Part shown: positions 1 through 8,494 of the stretch, piece after piece
Layout: every line of letters starts with the position of its first letter
Numbering within the stretch: the first letter of the stretch is position 1
Source of the DNA: DASTFP01 sp963816855
Lineage (GTDB): Bacteria; Verrucomicrobiota; Verrucomicrobiia; Chthoniobacterales; Terrimicrobiaceae
Length of the DNA stretch: 64,000 nucleotides
Reading direction: 5' to 3'
Assembly (NCBI GenBank): GCA_963816855.1
Contig: CAWFMA010000007.1
Location: 1 to 64,000, forward strand
The notes under the pieces: model-generated
Seen by the model: only the letters and a program-made list of their open reading frames with translations
The model's database searches: none
Told to the model about the DNA's origin: nothing
Program-made: the position numbers and the translations under genes

Positions 1-165
1 GCATCGTGAAGTTCCTGGCGCGGGATCACGCCTGGGGCGCGATGCCCAGAGTCTTGGCGAGAGCGATTATCCAGCGCCGCGTCATCGCTGTGCAACACTT
101 CCTTCGGTGGTGAGCCGAATCCTACGCCGAGGGAGCACAACCTTGCGTGATATCGGCAGCGAGTT

Positions 166-862
166 TCAAAGTCCTTCTTCGTACTTCTTTTTCATAGCGT
201 CCAACTCAGCGTCACTCGTGGGTTGCATCGTATAGCCTTGCCTTCGGCTAGCAGTTCCCCTTAACAGCGCCTCTGCATGTATCTGGGCGCGCATGAAGCA
301 CATCTCGAGTAGCCAGTCCACTCCCATGGTCGTAGTCAGCGCCAATACGGCTGGTGCAAGTGAACGCGACATGAGAATCAGCGCGATGGCGACCACGTAC
401 CCGACCTGGAAGAAAAACGTCGACATCGCGAGTATCATTGCCGCCGCCCTGCTGATCCTTGCTCGCAAGGAACGACCACGGCCCGCTCGCAACTCCGTAG
501 GACCAGATGAGTAGCGGAATAATCGAGTGTGCGGTGGCTCGGGATGCGAAGAGGTGCAAGATTCCGATTCCCCAGGCCGCAATCAATGCTGCTGTGTAGA
601 GGCTGGAGATGCCCGCCAGCACCATCGCAGGCCCCTGTCTACCACGCTCAAACAGAGCCGACCCGGGCGCGGCGAAAAGGAGGCCGGGTATCAAGAGGAT
701 GGTGACCAGGAAGGGGGATACGAATAGGCCAACGAGGCCAACGCCCAGGGCCCACCACTCGCCGATCACGCCAAGCCAGATCCCGGAAACGATTCCGCCA
801 AGAGCATTCAGGACGAGGAGGAGCACTCCGATTGGTGCGAATGCCGCTGCAACTTTACTCAT
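166..862 (-). pseudogene. multi-pass membrane protein, reading frame broken once
   Basis: The minus strand encodes a strongly hydrophobic protein whose likely start is the ATG at 862 (MSKVAAAFAPIG). The first frame gives about four membrane segments and runs to SKDQQGGGNDTR, after which it turns polar and loses sense. The other frame takes over at about 440-460 with further hydrophobic helices (STFFFQVGYVVAIALILMSR) and ends in a charged tail (DAELDAMKKKYEEGL) at 166. One indel near 450 would restore a protein of about 230 residues. I do not recognise the family and assign no function. The break could be real decay or a sequence error. Confidence 0.5.
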
Positions 863-1009
863 TGTGTTGCCGCCAAACGAAAAGACTCGACGGCGTTTAC
901 AAGGACAGAGAGACTCAACTTCGTTGCGAAGGTCAAGAACGGCTTCGTCCCGCCCAGATCCTGCGGTCAACTTCGAACTTCACTGACCCGCTCAGATCAG
1001 CCGTTCCCA

Positions 1010-1582
1010 CTAAATGCGGTGACGAATGAAACCAACTCCCAGCAGAGCCATGCCCAGCATGGTCAGGGTAGATCCTGCGTCAGGCACGTGAGGATGCTCC
1101 GGATGCTCGGGGTGCTCAAGATGACCTTTCACGTCACCGTCCCTTACAGCCCAAACATAATAGTTGTTGAACGATGAAGAGGCATTCTGAAACCCTCCAA
1201 AATCTTGATTGAACATAAAACTCCATGCACTACCAGGGTGAAGCGGCGTAGCACTCAACCAGAAAACCTCTGAAGGAGACGGGAAAGTTTACAAAATGGC
1301 CCACTGTTTTCCCGAGGACCGAGGGCAGGATTACCCGAGAGTCGTATAATACATATGTCCCAACTCGCCTTCGTTGATGAACCCTTGCGCAGTGGCTGGT
1401 GAATCCGGAAGTCGCCGATCGTCCAATCCTGCGTAAACAAAAGCATCAACCCATGCCATGGCATCATTCCATGTCATGCCAACCTCTGCAACGTTTGCGT
1501 TTTGGAGCCATGTGACATCCAGCTCAGTATCATAAATGAGGCCATTACCTCTCTGTCTGAGTGTGGCACTTGCCGTTGCCAT
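1010..1582 (-). pseudogene. VPDSG-CTERM secreted protein with DUF1566-like domain, frameshifted
   Basis: Three consecutive minus-strand frames together spell a DUF1566-type domain. The first (1582 to about 1331) has GLIYDTELDVTWLQNANVAE, MTWNDAMAWVD and DDRRLP. A middle piece (about 1320-1258) reads ENSGPF. The third (to 1010) has WSFMFNQDFGG and NNYYVWAVRDGDV. The end is a VPDAGST motif, a hydrophobic stretch and an RHR tail, which is the verrucomicrobial VPDSG-CTERM sorting signal. It was therefore an exported protein processed by an exosortase-like system. The linker carries a short HPEHPEHPEHP tract. At least two frame breaks, near 1330 and 1258, interrupt it, and no intact signal peptide is visible at the 5' end. 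Confidence 0.6.
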
Positions 1583-1786
1583 TAATGTGAAAAGGCAGCA
1601 TACAGCGCGGCAGCACAGAGCAAATAAGGAACTGCGGAATCTCGAAACAATGGAAGGGGGGGTTTATCATAAGTCTGTATACGAGCGGGCTGAGCAAAAC
1701 TTGCAACGTTGTGCAAATAATGTGAACGTTTGTGTATCCGGCAGATTAACACCGTGCTCCGCGTGATATGTGAACGAGAACTGCAC

Positions 1787-1996
1787 TTACACCATGCGGT
1801 TTAGCGCCCTAGGATACCGAACCAAACGTCTGACATAGCCACCAGGCTTGATGCGGTAGACGGCAAGGATTCCCCTGACGCCACTTAGCACGACGTAGGA
1901 CTTGTCCCTGATTTCAACGGTCTGTAGCGTGGTTGGTGGTTCTGTTCCCCTATGGCGCAGATACGCTTCAATTGCTCTTACTTCGTGGATTGTCAT
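1787..1996 (-). CDS. small hypothetical protein (69 aa)
   Basis: This is a compact ORF beginning MTIHEVRAIEAYLRHRG and continuing with alternating hydrophobic residues (SYVVLSGVRGILAVYRIKP) and a basic C-terminus. The pattern suggests one helix followed by a small beta-sheet. I recognise no named family. The composition looks like a real protein rather than a shadow, and no competing ORF occupies the opposite strand. It stands alone between two VPDSG-CTERM genes. Confidence 0.45.
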   Translation of the reverse strand: MTIHEVRAIEAYLRHRGTEPPTTLQTVEIRDKSYVVLSGVRGILAVYRIKPGGYVRRLVRYPRALNRMV

Positions 1997-2392
1997 CGTA
2001 GCGTAGGGGATTGATTACGCGTGAGTCGCCGAATCTTGCGCTGATTCAACACTCCCATGATGGGATTGCGGCAATAGGAAGACGCTATCGGCACTTGGTA
2101 TCAGTCTGAAGCCAATCCTCTCGATGGAAACCAAAAGGAAAAGGTCGTCAGGGCCATTTCTGGCGCAAGGCGGGGCGAACCTTTGTTCTGTGCTTAAAGG
2201 GAAAGGAGAACCTGGACACTCAGCGTTTAGCTTCAAGCTTATCGAAGCGGGATGCGAAGAGAGATTATCGTTTAAAGAGCGCCAGGTTTTCGAACGAGCG
2301 GGAACACAAAGAGCAGTGGGCAAATCCAATGCTCTCTACGAGTCTCATCCTCCGAGGACAAGCCAAGCGCAGGAGTATCGGATACGTGTAGG

Positions 2393-2689
2393 CTATAACC
2401 TTTCCCGGAGCGAGGATAACCGTCCCCGCGCCAACCCGAGGCCAGCAAGGGACAAGCTCAAAAGGGCGAGTGTGGAACCCGTATCCGGAACCGAGAAGGG
2501 CTTATCTGTCGTCGGACAGGGAATTCGGTCGATGACCACTATCTTATCCTTCTTGTCCTTCTTCTGCTTCTCCTCCTTATTCTCTTTCTTATCTTGCTTA
2601 TCTTGCTTATCGTCTTGTTTGGCGGTCGCGTTACATGCAAAGCCAATTGCCACGATGGCACAAAGGGCGAAATGTCTTAGTGTTTTCAT
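2393..2689 (-). CDS. VPDSG-CTERM sorted, lysine-rich secreted protein
   Basis: A 98-residue protein with a clear signal peptide (MKTLRHFALCAIVAIGFACNATA), then a low-complexity region of about 30 residues built of K, D, Q and E, then a short segment with one Cys, and a C-terminal VPDTGST motif followed by a hydrophobic helix and a basic tail (GLARGRLSSLRERL). That tripartite end is the VPDSG-CTERM signal known from Verrucomicrobiota. Such signals are thought to direct cleavage and surface attachment or release by an exosortase. The charged repeat region is probably disordered. No function can be assigned, and no exosortase gene lies in this window. Confidence 0.75.
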   Translation of the reverse strand: MKTLRHFALCAIVAIGFACNATAKQDDKQDKQDKKENKEEKQKKDKKDKIVVIDRIPCPTTDKPFSVPDTGSTLALLSLSLAGLGLARGRLSSLRERL

Positions 2690-2983
2690 AGGGGGACTGG
2701 ACCCTTAGCATATGTCGTGCCATTCTGCTGAAATATGAGGGTCGAAACCTGTAACCTACTGATTTACAAGTTGCTACCGCGCAGAAAAAGTGACAGCATT
2801 CGAAAATACTGGAGTTTGGTCAAAAATCCTCTTTTGTAAAGCGTTTCGACATTCAGTAAACCCGAACAACGCGGCTCCGACACGCAAGTCACTGTAAATA
2901 GGAGGCTTATAGGATACTCTCGGAGTGTAAGGTTTCAACGACGCGCTAGGGAAAGGTCCGTTTCGCTCCTTGAAATGTCCCAA

Positions 2984-3787
2984 CGATCGACACTGGCAAC
3001 TCTGCTTGCGCGAGGGAAGTCAACAAAAGGAGGAAAAGAATTTGATAACTTTTCATGAGGTAAAGCGTGTTAGAGACACCTTGACCTGTATGAATTAGAA
3101 CGACAGGGCGAAGCTCGGCTCAACGTTTACTGCCTTTCTTTGCATACCTGCCCGTCAGAGTCGCCTTGGCGATAACGTGACCCTTCATTCGCCCAATTGT
3201 CGAATCTTGCCCTCGCGCCCCCTAACTCGCCGTTGCCGCTGTGGGATCGCCCGACCTAGCCTCATCGATGATTGCTACGCGGAACCCAGAACCATATCAC
3301 TTACAGGCAGGGTAGCCCGATCAACGACTTGTCTGGGGTTTCAGCAGCCCGACCTGAGGCCCGGCGAGCCATCGGCGCGAATGGGTCGCGTGAGTAACCC
3401 GACTCGCGCACTGCAGCGGGCAGACAACCTATGCTATCCAACTGATGGTGGGCATTGTTGGGCAAATTGCACTGAGTTGATGCCTATTTTTGCAAGAATC
3501 GTAAGACCGGGCGTATACGCCAGAACAATTGCGACGATAGACGACAAAGAGGATGAGATTCAGGACTCGTGACTCCGTTCGTGAAAGTGTGAAAAATCAA
3601 ACGTGAGAGTCACTGAACGCAATTGATGTTATCCGAAAGCGACATACTGAATGTTTTGAGAAGATGGCAAGACCTACGAGTATGACTCTGAGGGGCATCG
3701 CCGAGAAGTATCGATTTGAGCGTCGTCGCCGCTGGTTTCGCACTTGCGTTCCGCCTCTCTAATCGCTCAATTTGGGGAACTAGACGC
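2984..3787. other. gene-poor stretch, nothing supportable
   Basis: About 800 bases without a convincing gene. A plus-strand open frame (3177-3572) lacks any recognisable motif and has an amino-acid composition typical of chance frames. I see no repeat structure, no recognisable tRNA and no terminator. It lies in the decayed part of the window. Confidence 0.4.
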
Positions 3788-4219
3788 ATGGGCCTAATTA
3801 CCGATCTTCTCAAGGACTCGCCGCTCAAGGCGGAGCAACTCGAAAACATCGCGCTCATCGAAAAGCGGATGCAAGACGAGAGGCTGGCGGCTACTAGGGA
3901 GGTAGAGCGTCTCAAGACGGAGCTCGATCGTGCGCTCACGGAGCTTCATCAGGCACAAAGGCTGGCCAAAGTGCTCGAACACGAGGTAGCTGAGTGGCGG
4001 CACCAGCAAAGCCACGCGGCGACGATACACTGTATCCGCCCGCCGACGCTGGAAGTTGATTACCACGATCACGCGTTGAGTTCTTCGCAGCCAAGTCACA
4101 GCTCAACTTGGCGCGAAAGCGAAGGCTGCCAGCAGCTCCCAATCCATATCGCTCGATCTGCTTTCCCGGACTTTCCGGCGGCTTTGCATGTTCGCCGATA
4201 CTCCCGCCGCGACTGGTAG
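3788..4219 (+). CDS. coiled-coil hypothetical protein
   Basis: The likely start is the ATG at 3788, giving MGLITDLLKDSPLKAEQLENI. That opening resembles small proteins that begin MGLITDLLK(D/E) and continue into a coiled coil. Residues about 13-75 are a strong heptad-rich helix (EKRMQDERLAATREVERLK and onward). After residue 80 the sequence becomes His/Ser-rich and unpatterned, so the true C-terminus may have been lost or shifted out of frame. Function is unknown. Confidence 0.4.
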   Translation: MGLITDLLKDSPLKAEQLENIALIEKRMQDERLAATREVERLKTELDRALTELHQAQRLAKVLEHEVAEWRHQQSHAATIHCIRPPTLEVDYHDHALSSSQPSHSSTWRESEGCQQLPIHIARSAFPDFPAALHVRRYSRRDW

Positions 4220-4545
4220 ACGTGGAAACGAAGCGGTCGCGTTCGACGGGTGCCGATTTAAGGAGGACCAACAAGCTTTTCGAGCGTTCTACGGCAGGGA
4301 CGACGGCGAATGTTCCGGGCCAACCTTGCCACGTTTCGCCGGAGAAGTGGCAAGCAAGTGGCAAACAACTTTTTCCTGCTTCGGAAACGATACTTGTAAG
4401 TAGCTGATATTCAACAGACGGCCTGCATCGATTCAAACCGTGACAGAGTGAATGTACGTCATAAATTGTTTTGATGGGCGGCGGATTCGCATTTCTTCGG
4501 GGCGATCCGCCGGCGCCTTCGCCGGATGAGATTCGCCCCGCCGGT
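4220..4545. other. no clear gene
   Basis: Short overlapping frames on both strands, none with a motif I can name. Probably debris between the coiled-coil gene and the lysR remnant. Confidence 0.3.
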
Positions 4546-5290
4546 TCAAAGCTTGGCGGGAACGCCCGATCCGCTTGACTGTCTGCCGAGGTCTGCGACC
4601 GTCATTCGGCATAGGCCGATGAACGTTTGCTCGAGTTTGCGGAGCCCGCGGTTTCCCTGATGGACGACCACCCGGTTCCGGTTGACGGTTGATCTTGGGG
4701 TAGGGCGCATTACCAGAGAGCCTTCGGCGAGTTCTTTCGTCGCCACCCAGGGGGCCATCAGGGCGACTCCGAGGCCGAGCCGGGCCAGTTGCTTCATAAT
4801 TTCGAAGCTTGGAATCTCGACATACGAAGCCAGGGCCACGCCGCTCCGAAGGAAGAATTCCTCCGCTCTTCGGAATGTCGTGCTCGGGCGCTGGTACAGC
4901 AGAAAGTGTTGATTCTTCAAGTCCGCCGTGCAGATCGCGCGCTTTCCCGCCCATGGGTGCAGTGGCGAAAAGGTGAGATATAAACGATCGCGGAAGAGCG
5001 GGTAAGCCTTTCAAACTCGCCGGTGGCTTGTGCTCCACGACGAGAGCGAGGTCCGTGGTTCCCGCTTCCACCTCCCGGATCGCTTTCGGGCTGTCCTCGA
5101 GACTTACAACAACCGAGACCAGGGGATAGGATTCCCGAAATTCGCGGAGGACGGGCGCAAAAACGACCTGGGCCATTGCCGTGCTGAAGCACGCTGTAAC
5201 CGTTGCGCCGCAGCGCGACTCAAGGGCAATTTTCCTGGCGCGGCGGTACCCAACACCGCAGAACGAACCAATTCTTCTTAACGTCCGCAG
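4546..5290 (-). pseudogene. LysR-family regulator remnant, N-terminal DNA-binding domain missing
   Basis: Minus-strand frames rebuild a LysR substrate-binding domain. One frame contains GATVTACFSTAM, VLREFRESYPLVSVVVSLED and AIREVEAGTTDLALVVEH. A frame break near 4990-5030 leads into the second frame with HFLLYQRPSTTFRRAEEFFLR, IMKQLARLGLGVALMAPWVA and RKLEQTFIGL, ending at 4546. Upstream of GATVTACF only some 20-30 residues (YRRARKIALESR) remain open. The winged-helix domain of about 60 residues that should start the protein is absent. The gene is therefore truncated as well as frameshifted. It points away from the hydrogenase operon that starts at 5367, so the truncation point lies next to the island boundary. 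Confidence 0.7.
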
Positions 5291-5366
5291 TGTCGCCTTG
5301 GGCAGTAGACGATATTTTTTTCATGCTAACTACCGATCGCTGTTCGTAGAATATATCGAGGGTTCT

Positions 5367-6152
5367 ATGAGAAAGACGTTGCTCTGGATCGAGTCTGGGG
5401 GGTGCAGTGGGGAATCGATGGCGATATTAGGCTTGGATGGTCCGTCCGCCACAGGAGGTTACAACCTTGCGCAATTCTTAGAGGATGAGGCGGTTCGTCT
5501 TCTTTGGCATCCGTCCTTGTCTTTGGAATCTCCGCTGCAACTCTTGAGCATTGTCGACTCTATTGTTAGCGGGAGAGAGGAGTTAACGCTGTTTTGTGTC
5601 GAGGGGAGTGTGATCAATGGCCCAAATGGAACCGGAATGTACGACTCAATTCACGGCAAACCGAAGAGGGACCTAATCGCAGCGCTTTGTAACAAGGCCG
5701 AATATGTTCTCGCGATGGGAACCTGTGCGGCTTTTGGTGGGTTACCCGCAGCGCCGCCGAATCCGACGGATTCGAGCGGACTTCAATTTAGTCTGGACAA
5801 ACCCGGCGGTGTATTGAGGCCAGAATGGCGCTCGCGAGCGGGATTTCCAGTATTTAATTTGTCAGGCTGCCCGGTAGATGCTGTGACAATGCTCAGGACA
5901 ATGAGTTTGATAATAAACGGCGCGCCGCCGGCGCTGGATACGTTGAATCGGCCCGTCACGGTCAGGCCGTGCTTGTCAGACGAATCGCGCAGGAAGTGCC
6001 GCACGGCCGAGAAAGTGGGATATAGCTGCTACAATTGTATCGGCGCAAGGTTTCCCATCAACAAGCGGTTGTTTCGCCACGCCGGATCCTGTCAATTAGG
6101 AACTGGATCTCACTCGGAAAAAGAAGCATCTTTTGCCGGCACATCGGGTTGA
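5367..6152 (+). CDS. [NiFe] hydrogenase small subunit, compact form
   Basis: The electron-transfer subunit of a [NiFe] hydrogenase, which holds the Fe-S clusters that carry electrons from the active site. From ATG 5367 it is 261 residues. Visible motifs are WIESGGCSGES at the N-terminus, WHPSLSLES, EGSVINGPNGTG, GTCAAFGG, PNPTDSSGLQF and NLSGCPVD. These align with group 2 (HupS-like) small subunits. There is no Tat signal and no C-terminal membrane anchor, which suggests a cytosolic enzyme. The first cysteine motif is CSGE rather than CxxC, leaving three clear proximal-cluster cysteines. The C-terminal region is shorter than in HupS (roughly 320 residues): it reaches a YSCYNCIGARFP motif almost at once, so the medial/distal cluster segment is reduced. 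It is first in the operon. Subgroup is uncertain. Confidence 0.85.
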   Translation: MRKTLLWIESGGCSGESMAILGLDGPSATGGYNLAQFLEDEAVRLLWHPSLSLESPLQLLSIVDSIVSGREELTLFCVEGSVINGPNGTGMYDSIHGKPKRDLIAALCNKAEYVLAMGTCAAFGGLPAAPPNPTDSSGLQFSLDKPGGVLRPEWRSRAGFPVFNLSGCPVDAVTMLRTMSLIINGAPPALDTLNRPVTVRPCLSDESRRKCRTAEKVGYSCYNCIGARFPINKRLFRHAGSCQLGTGSHSEKEASFAGTSG

Positions 6153-6160
6153 AAAGCATA

Positions 6161-6168
6161 AAGGAGGT
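6161..6168 (+). promoter_or_regulatory. strong ribosome binding site for the hydrogenase large subunit
   Basis: AAGGAGGT stands six bases before a GTG codon at 6175. This near-perfect Shine-Dalgarno sequence favours 6175 as the start over the in-frame ATG at 6133, which would overlap the small-subunit gene. Confidence 0.7.
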
Positions 6169-6174
6169 TCTCGC

Positions 6175-7710
6175 GTGAGCAGGCGAATCATTGAGCTGGA
6201 TATGAACCGTGTTGAGGGCGACCTTCAGATCAAACTCGAGGTCGAGGCGAACACGGTTACCGACGCTTGGTGTGTCGGCTCTATGTATCGAGGATACGAG
6301 CAAATTCTGGTTGGGAGGGAACCGACCGATGCGCTCGTGATCGGACCGCGCATCTGTGGGATATGCAGTACATCTCAATTGTATGCGGCCACGTTAGCCC
6401 TTGAAGATGCGAACCAGACCCCTGTGGCACCCAACGGCACCCGGATTCGTAACTTGTGTTTGATGGCCGAAGCTGTGATGAGCGACGCGAGGCACACGTT
6501 CTTGATGTTTGCTCCGGACTTTTGCAACTCCGCCTATAAAAAACACCCGCTTTATGAAACGATTATTGCGGCCTTCGAACCGCCTTTTAAAGGAAGGCTG
6601 GCCCGCGAAACCGTGCAAAGTTCAAAGCACATTTTGGGGATCATAGTCGAGTTTGGCGGACAATGGCCCCATTCGACGTATATGATGCCGGGCGGAGTTA
6701 CCTGTCCGCTGACGCGTGACAAGCTGGACAACTGTTTGGCTACGATTGAAGCCTATGTCGAATGGTACGAGAGAATCGTTTTAGGGTGTTCCACAGACCG
6801 CTGGCTGTCGCTGAAGAATGTCGACGACTTCAATAGTTGGCTAGATGAAAGCGAGTCGCATCAGAATAGCGGCGTAGGGTTAATCACTCGATTTGGACGG
6901 TCAATCGGATTGCAGAAGTTAGGCAAAGGGGCGTCAAACCTGTTAAGTGCTGGCTGCTACTATGATCCAGAAAAATGGCAGCCTCCGTACGACAAGCGGA
7001 ACGTCTTGATTCCGGGAGGTTTCTACGACGCTGAAACCAACGAACTATCGCCCTTCTCCCATCTCGAGATCACTGAGCATGTCCGGCATTCATGGTTCAT
7101 GGACTATGGTGGCGGGCGACACCCATGGGAGGGGGAAACGATACCTGACTATCAACCCGACAGCGACAGATATTCGTTTGCCAAGGCTCCGCGGTACAGG
7201 GGAAAGGTTGCCCAATTGGGTCCGCTAGCCGAATTCGTGATCGCGGGGGACCCGCTTATCACGTCATTTTTCAAGGCAGAAGGGCCAAATACCTGGCTTC
7301 GGCAGCTCGTGCGACTGCATCGTCCCGTTGCCGTTCTTCGGCAAATGCGGAAACACGTTACGGATCTCATTGAAAATATAGACCAGCCGACTTTCGTTAA
7401 ATCGGAAGCCCGATCAGATGGAGTCGGTTACGGGTTTGTCAATGCCGCACGCGGCAGTTTGGGTCATTGGCTGCAGACGGCTGGGGGGAAAATCAAAAAC
7501 TACCAAGTCATTACTCCTACTTCGTGGAATGGCTCGCCGCGAGACTCTTTGGGAATGCGGGGTCACTGGGAGGAAAGCTTTATCGGTCTTGAGATTAAGG
7601 ATTTGGATAACCCCGTTGAAGTAGGTCATCTGATTCGTTCGCACGATGCGTGCCTCGTCTGCACGGTACACTTCGCGAAAACCGGAAGACGAGTAACCTA
7701 TCAGACCTGA
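6175..7710 (+). CDS. [NiFe] hydrogenase large (catalytic) subunit
   Basis: Carries the NiFe active site that splits or makes H2. From GTG 6175 it is 511 residues. The L1 motif RICGIC is at about residues 59-64 and the L2 motif DACLVC at 491-496, supplying the four Ni-binding cysteines. The L2 motif has Ala where most enzymes have Pro (DPCxxC). Other group 2-like signatures are RVEGD, FGGQWPHSTYMMPGG, RGSLGHWL, KIKNYQVITPTSWN and NPVEVGHLIRS. After CTVH there is a 12-residue tail (FAKTGRRVTYQT), which the maturation protease should remove after nickel insertion. The gene ends TGATG, sharing one base with the protease gene. It is intact and most likely an uptake-type enzyme by family; direction and acceptor are unproven. 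Confidence 0.9.
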   Translation: MSRRIIELDMNRVEGDLQIKLEVEANTVTDAWCVGSMYRGYEQILVGREPTDALVIGPRICGICSTSQLYAATLALEDANQTPVAPNGTRIRNLCLMAEAVMSDARHTFLMFAPDFCNSAYKKHPLYETIIAAFEPPFKGRLARETVQSSKHILGIIVEFGGQWPHSTYMMPGGVTCPLTRDKLDNCLATIEAYVEWYERIVLGCSTDRWLSLKNVDDFNSWLDESESHQNSGVGLITRFGRSIGLQKLGKGASNLLSAGCYYDPEKWQPPYDKRNVLIPGGFYDAETNELSPFSHLEITEHVRHSWFMDYGGGRHPWEGETIPDYQPDSDRYSFAKAPRYRGKVAQLGPLAEFVIAGDPLITSFFKAEGPNTWLRQLVRLHRPVAVLRQMRKHVTDLIENIDQPTFVKSEARSDGVGYGFVNAARGSLGHWLQTAGGKIKNYQVITPTSWNGSPRDSLGMRGHWEESFIGLEIKDLDNPVEVGHLIRSHDACLVCTVHFAKTGRRVTYQT

Positions 7711-8165
7711 TGCAAAACATAATTTGCTTGGGGAATCTATGGCGGGGAGACGATGGCTTCGGTATTCACGTTTTTCGCCGACTGAACGAAGGCTGTGTGC
7801 TGCCGCGGCACGTTAGAGTAATTGACGGAGGCGTGGCTGGCTTGCAGGCGCTACCGTGTTTCGAGGGCTGCCGAAAGGCAATCGTCGTGGATGCTCTCAG
7901 ATCGGCCGGAAAAGTCGGGAGTGTTCATCGTCTTGAGCTCGAGGATCTTTGTGATCCAGAAGCGGAGTTCAGCCTTCACAATCTCGGGGTAAATCACCTT
8001 CTAAAGGCATTACCAATTTATCTAGGCGAGGGCGCCGTGCCGAATATCGTTGTGATTGGAGCCGAGGTGAGTATTACCCTTCGCCTAACCGACAGGCTGA
8101 CGCCGATTCTCGCGGCTAGCCTCAATGAGACAGTCGAGCGCGTAATCGAGGAATGCATGAGTTGA
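7710..8165 (+). CDS. hydrogenase maturation endopeptidase
   Basis: Belongs to the HyaD/HycI/HupD peptidase family, which clips the C-terminal tail of the large subunit once Ni is in place. The 151 residues show the hallmarks: IICLGNLWRGDDGFG near the N-terminus, where the conserved acidic residue binds Ni, then VIDGGVAGLQAL and VVDALRSAGKVGSVHRLE, and a conserved histidine region (LHNLGVNHLL). The canonical opening is GNxLxxDDGxG; here it is GNLWRGDDGFG. The start ATG overlaps the large-subunit stop by one base, and its own 3' end overlaps hypA by 13 bases, so translation is coupled. Its partner substrate is evidently the gene just upstream. Confidence 0.88.
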   Translation: MQNIICLGNLWRGDDGFGIHVFRRLNEGCVLPRHVRVIDGGVAGLQALPCFEGCRKAIVVDALRSAGKVGSVHRLELEDLCDPEAEFSLHNLGVNHLLKALPIYLGEGAVPNIVVIGAEVSITLRLTDRLTPILAASLNETVERVIEECMS

Positions 8166-8494
8166 GCCTCGTTGGATCGGTGTTGAGAATCGTGGAAGAG
8201 CAAACGGTTGCTGAGAATTTTCAGCGCGTGATCAGCGTGTGTCTGGGAGTAGGAGAACTGTCGAATGTGCAGGTTGAAGCGCTGGTCTTTTGTTTTGGGA
8301 TAGCGAAACGAGGGTCGGTTGCTCACAATGCGAGGCTCTGCATTCAGATGATTCCCGGGCAGGCATGGTGCGAGAAATGCAAGAAAAGTGTTCACATTGC
8401 ACTCAGAACCGACCCGTGTCCTCACTGTGGGATTTGGGGACTTTCGGTGACCGATGGGGACCAGATCACTATCAGAGAATTGGAGGTGGAATAG
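8153..8494 (+). CDS. hypA: hydrogenase nickel chaperone HypA
   Basis: HypA delivers nickel to the hydrogenase precursor together with HypB. The 113-residue protein starts MHE, the known nickel site (His2 with the N-terminus and Glu3), and has the zinc-finger pairs CEKC at 73-76 and CPHC at 89-92. Length matches the family. It overlaps the protease gene by 13 bases and is followed directly by hypB with no gap. The other Hyp proteins (C, D, E, F) needed to make the Fe(CN)2CO ligand set are not in this window. Confidence 0.92.
   Translation: MHELSLVGSVLRIVEEQTVAENFQRVISVCLGVGELSNVQVEALVFCFGIAKRGSVAHNARLCIQMIPGQAWCEKCKKSVHIALRTDPCPHCGIWGLSVTDGDQITIRELEVE

Noticed and set aside
3..113. Plus-strand open frame ending in a stop at 113 (IVKFLARDHAWGAM...)
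   Set aside because: Could be the C-terminus of a gene starting outside the window, but too short to support without a motif.
3177..3572. 131-codon plus-strand ORF
   Set aside because: No motif, odd composition with many Arg, Pro and Thr and no ribosome site; likely chance.
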